Shown here piece by piece: positions 59,755 through 64,000 of a stretch of 64,000 nucleotides of DNA. Position numbers and translations under genes: made by a program. Location: NCBI GenBank assembly GCA_947095585.1, contig OX352765.1, positions 87,008,965-87,072,964 of the forward strand, written 5' to 3'. The first letter of the stretch is position 1. Every line of letters begins with the position of its first letter. The notes beneath the pieces are model-generated. The model searched no databases and was not told the DNA's origin. It saw nothing but the letters and a program-made list of their open reading frames with translations. Source of the DNA: Nephrocerus scutellatus (taxonomy: Eukaryota; Arthropoda; Insecta; Diptera; Pipunculidae).

Positions 59755-62010
59755 GTTCTTATGTCCTATATCCCCTTGTTGATCGTAGGGCCTCTACTAC
59801 GCCTACGCGCCATCGCGTGCGGTTCCTGGCAATGAGCTTCAGCTCTCTCCAACTCTTCCCCAATTGCCGTGACTCCTCCTCAACTGTTCTGCGCCATATA
59901 TTTTTCGGACGACCCGTTCTTCTACCATCCTGAGATAACGGATTCCATTGCATTGCGTAGTTTGCTATGGAACTGTCGCCTGTATGACCAATCCACTGCC
60001 ACTTCCGTCGTTGGATGGTTGTGCCTATTGTTTCCTGACCCGTTCTCTGGTAAAGATGTTCATTAGAGATACGGTTAGGCCAGAAAACCCTAAGATGTTC
60101 CGTAGGCACCTATCTACGAACGTTTGTAATCTTTTTGTGATAATAGCGGTCACCTTCCAAGTGCTGCACCCATACAAAAGCACAGATTCAACATTTAAAC
60201 GGAACAGTCGTAGCTTGGTTCTTAAGCTGATCGCATTGCTTCGGCATATCATGGACATCATTCCAAACACTGATTTCGCTTTGCCGATTCGGTTGACAAT
60301 GTCCTGTTTGGTTCTAATTTCGGTCGAGACAATACTCCCAAGATATTGGAAACTCTACTCTCTCTACCGGCTGTCCAGCAATCTTAACTTGAGTTACTGA
60401 GTTAGTGGCGACGTTGATGATTTTGGTTTTGGCAGTAATAATCTTCAATCCAGCAACATTTGCCTCCCTTTCCATATTTGTTGTCATTTGGTGCAGCTTC
60501 ATTATTCTGTACGAGAGTTAACAAACATCGTCAGGGTAGTCCAGGGTAGTAAGAAGTTAAGATGTAAGAGTCTAACGAATTTCTCCGTTTCCAGTAGATA
60601 AAGCTGCGCGGAGAACATCGCAAATCACCAACAAAAAAAGTATCGGCCATAGAATGCAACCTTGTCGTACCCAACTTAGGATCTCAAATTCGTCTGACAG
60701 CTTTCCTCTATGCAGCACATGACATTTAGAGCCATCATAGGTTGCTTTAATAATAGCTATTAGTTTATCGGGTATACCTCTCCTGCGCAAGGCGTGCCAG
60801 ATAAACTGTCTAATGACGCTGTCAAACGCCTTATCAAAATCGATGAACAGCAGGTGCAGTGGTGACCGGAATTCAACGCACTGTTCAATAATGATCCGCA
60901 GCGTGTTTATGTGGTCTACACAGGAGGATCCAGTGCGGAAACCTGCTTGCTCGGCATCGAGTGTATCTTGCAGATGTTCCTTAATTCGCTCAAGTACTGT
61001 GGCTTTTACCTTTGCAACTGCAGGAAGAACGCAAATGCCTCTCCAGTTTTCGCACTCCATAAGACTACCTTTTTTAGGGAGCTTGACAATCATTCACTTC
61101 TTGCACTCATCGGGGAAACTTTTTGCTTCCCAAGCTCTCTCTACAAGAGGATATAAAAGCTCTGCTGATATTGTTGAAGCGGCACGCAAAAGCTCTGCGG
61201 GTATACCATCTAGTCCTACCTAGTTCTTTAGTGCGTCGATTGCGGTAGCGATCTCATCTTTACTGGGAGTTGAGGTGCGAATTCGGGAAAGTGTTACTTA
61301 CGGCAGCTCTTTTTGATTTGGGTGCATATCGTTGGCGAATACACGGCTAAGTTCCGTAGAGAAATACTCTTTCTATCGCTTGAGCTGATCCTTATCTGAA
61401 ACGAGTACGGCACCATATAGGCCTTTCACCGAATGTTAGCTAGAGCGGTTAGCACCTGTCAGCTCTTTGGCGATTCTGTAAACGGTTCTGCTATCGCACC
61501 TGCTCGCTGCTTCCTCTGCTGTTGAGGCCAGGTTGTTAATATAATTTCGTTTGCCACGTCTTGCACTACGCTGCACTTCTCTCATTTTGCTTCGATACAG
61601 GGGCTCTAGCTCGATCCTCGCTGCTGCTGGGGTATCTACAATAGCGTACGTTCTTCAATCCGCCTCAGTAAGACACGTGCTGTACCTTGCCTGGTTTCTA
61701 TCAACAATACTTTCCGCTCCAGATGTAAAAACATTTTTCACAGCCTTCCAATGTTCTTGGATGGTTGTCGGCAGTGAGCTGCTGATTGCTTCCACTCCTT
61801 GCGATAAATGATCCCTTAATTGTTGGCGTACTGAGGGGATATTTAGCCGGTCGCTATTATACCTAGGCATTCGGATGATATTGCAGATTCTTTGAACTGA
61901 TGCTGTACGTAACTGGACAGTAGCTACCATAATCTTTCTTAGTATTTCTATACATGGCGCGTTTATTTTTCTCGTGGTCGGATACATTTTTTATGTCTGG
62001 TCAGTTGCAC
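59755..62010 (-). mobile_element. RTE-A2 LINE, linker to stop codon, antisense
   Basis: Minus-strand order: linker frame 61987-61655 (RKINAPCIEILRKIMVATV, HWKAVKNVFTSGAESI). Then the long open RT frame 61093-60572: MIVKLPKKGSLMECENWRGI, DAEQAGFRTGSSCVDHINTL, motif A LLFIDFDKAFDSVIRQFIW, RRRGIPDKLIAIIKATYD and motif B VRQGCILWPILF. Motif C, shifted, reads LDYPDDVC. Next are MKLHQMTTNMEREANVAGLK, SVLLYGCSTWKV and RRKWQWIGHTG, then TGRPKNIWRRTVEEESRQLG, ending RSTRGYRT and a stop at 59759. This is the best-preserved RTE C-terminus in the window. Endonuclease residues were not found beyond 62010. It is a close relative of 30.1-30.9 kb. Confidence 0.85.
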
Positions 62011-63685
62011 CAATAAATGGCTTTCATCTGAGAATACATTGCCGCGCTATAACCCTTATTGGTGACGACATCATTGCGAATACAATCGATTCGCTGAGAA
62101 GCATCATCTCATATACTCTTCCTGGCTTATCGCTGCTCATATCATGAATGCATTCCGCCTTTTAACCATTTCAACCGGAATACTCGAGACGTACTTAACG
62201 CTTAGCAGTGTACCCTTAAGTTTTTGTCGTTTACTTGACAACATAAATGTGAAATGCTTTTACAATAAAGTATAATTCTTAAAGCATTCACTATATAACC
62301 ACAAAGACATGTCCTGTTTTCCTCGCCTGGCATTAAAAGTGTACAAATTCCTTGAATGTGTGAAAATTTACTAAAACCACATTTTCTAGTCGCCCTCAAA
62401 ATACTTTCCCCAAAGTAATGTGCTCTAAATAAAGTTTTCATTTTTAATGAGATTTTCCTACTAATCCGACAAAGCTGGATATATTTAAGTGGAGAATTTA
62501 TCCTTATTGAAGATATCATTCAAGGATAAAACAAACGAAAAATTGTTGCAAATTGTGTATGAAAAATCGTTACTTAACAACTTCTTCCTGGCAAGAAGAA
62601 GGAACTAAAAGGGATTTCTTTATGTAAGGACTAAAATAACAAATATTAATATATTGGAAGCAACTTTGTCCTTAGCAAATCATAAATTAGCCACAACTTT
62701 TACCATAGAATCCAATATAAAATTTCAACCATTGTTGTAGATAACCATGAAAAAGTTACTTTCTCAAATGTTCCGGAAAGGTTTATTGATTCCAATGATG
62801 ATGACACCCAAAAAAAAGAAATGAAACGGTTTCAAGGTTTTCCACCCCCCAACACGTTCCACTTAAAAAATTTTCCCAACCCAAAGTACTCGGCTGCAAA
62901 GTACTTTAATGATGCGATCTGAGAGCAACCACGAACCAACGACGCCCCAGATGCGACGACCAAAGTGCTTGACATGTATTTAACCCATTTTTGCCATTGT
63001 TGTTAGAGCTTCTCATTCGTATATCAATTTATTCAGCCACCCCTGCTCCAAGCATCTTTTATTCATCTAATCAAGAGCGAGCGAACGAGGCATTACAAAG
63101 GGGGCATCTTGCTGCTAACTCGAATGGATGAATATGAAGAAAAAATAACAGTTTTTCTTCGTCCACCCTCTAGCAAAAAAAGCCAAACCCACCGTCGCTG
63201 ACTTCGTCTTCTCTCGTCTCGGTTTCATCTTTATCTTAATGCATGATGAAAGAAAAAAACTTGTTGATATCTAGCTTGAAGTAAGTACAATCTGTCGCCC
63301 CAAGCAAAGAGAACTCATGCAGTGCTTCTTGGAGGAAAGTAGCTGAAGTGGAAGAAATATGACGACGGTAAGAGCGTGCAGTGGAATTCGGTGACGGAAT
63401 TTTCCTTTTAATGATTGCGCATAGCATATAAAAGAGACAACTTGAATATGATGAGATTTTATTGGGCTGTTTCAAATTCAAGTGGTTGTTGGCAAAATCC
63501 CTGTAACAGAATCACTTGAAGATTGCAATTAGGTTTTAATTATATTTACAACTCAATACTTAACAAAAAAATTAAAAGCCAAAAAAGACTGCTCCAGCTT
63601 ATCAAAATGGATTGGACAAAAAAAATTGAAACGTTCGTGAAATCATTGAACGTGTCTCTAAAAGCCTCTTGCACAATCAGTCGGA
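62011..63685. other. Unassigned sequence
   Basis: No gene or element was recognised. Antisense frames at 62202-62519 and 63236-63481 have no motif. The forward frame 63523-63711 starts without similarity, and only its last residues may belong to the LINE that follows. Confidence 0.35.
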
Positions 63686-63689
63686 GGAA

Positions 63690-63965
63690 AAAAGTTCACT
63701 CTTCGTGGTAGAGCGAAAATAATTTGGAGAGGTTGTTTGCTGAGCATCCGGTCTCTCATGATGAAGTGGATAACATCATAACCCGGGAAAAGGTTTCCTG
63801 GGCTTTAAGAAGTTTTTAGGACTATAAGTCTCCTCGCCTGGATGGTATACATGAAGTCTTGTGGAGATTAGGGATTAAACCCCGCGCTTGCCTAGCTTTC
63901 GCCATTAAGCATACTCCTTATTTCGTATCATTCAGGAAACCCTATTTTTATATTCCGTGTTTAGG
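63690..63965 (+). mobile_element. LINE-C-like fragment, start of RT
   Basis: Across one frameshift it reads ERLFAEHPVSHDEVDNIITR, EKVSWALRSF, a stop, DYKSPRLDGIHEVLWRLG. The block KV.WA..SFK..KSPG.DGI opens the RT of I/LOA-type LINEs and is the region where the 48.9-50.4 kb copy ends (KVKWAVGSFKPFKALGG). The copy fades near 63960. Confidence 0.65.
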
Positions 63966-64000
63966 GTCCTGCAACGTCTCCACTAAATAAAAAAGCTGCA

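Overview
The window is eukaryotic and looks like repeat-dense, gene-poor DNA of a fly. The evidence is the AT-rich background, the lack of any intact host gene, and the coding debris, which is nearly all insect-type transposable elements: endonuclease/reverse-transcriptase LINEs of the RTE, R1, I/LOA and CR1/Jockey groups, Tc1/mariner and DUF4817-type DNA transposons, tRNA-derived SINEs and one solo LTR. The mix reminds me of tephritid fruit flies. That is recollection, not a database match, and species is not claimed. There is nothing bacterial: no operons, rRNA, tRNA genes or CRISPR.

Layout. 0-15 kb: a DUF4817 transposase fragment at the left edge; a LINE with RT (1.7-3.1 kb); a SINE split by a 270-bp terminal-inverted-repeat element with an 8-bp target duplication (4.16-4.56 kb); LINE family E with an ATC tail (5.1-6.85 kb); an antisense RTE copy (7.67-9.69 kb); then RTE, mariner and DUF4817 pieces packed end to end (9.7-11.6 kb); then Tc1-like, LINE-E, SINE and LINE-F pieces (13.0-15.1 kb). 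15-25 kb: mostly unassigned, with two R1-type fragments around TGTATGTC repeats (17.0-18.6 kb), a broken LINE N and a 119-bp tandem repeat (22.1-23.6 kb). 25-35 kb: two LINE-C copies ending in CCTAA-type tails, several RTE pieces including an internally deleted one, a CR1-like LINE with an internal duplication, and LINE B. 36.7-38.9 kb: the longest LINE-B copy plus a SINE. 41.4-43.8 kb: LINE H and an antisense LINE C. 44.8-48.3 kb: a noncoding direct repeat and the solo LTR. 48.3-50.7 kb: a Tc1-like transposon split by a LINE-C fragment. 51.9-53.7 kb: LINE-E, SINE and LINE-B pieces inside a short inverted pair. 55.5-62 kb: an RTE copy with endonuclease and RT, a LINE-F piece and a second RTE copy in the opposite direction. 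63.7 kb: the start of another LINE-C RT.

No set of genes here works together as a host pathway. Most copies carry stops, frameshifts or truncations, so the window reads as a record of nested and mutually truncating insertions. I found no convincing new coding system. The strongest undescribed-looking items are the 24-bp-TIR element with an exact 8-bp duplication inside a SINE, the LINE family with TTAGG-complementary 3' tails, an RTE copy reduced to its two ends, and a short dispersed repeat present four times in one orientation. Family letters (A, B, C and so on) are local labels for this window only.
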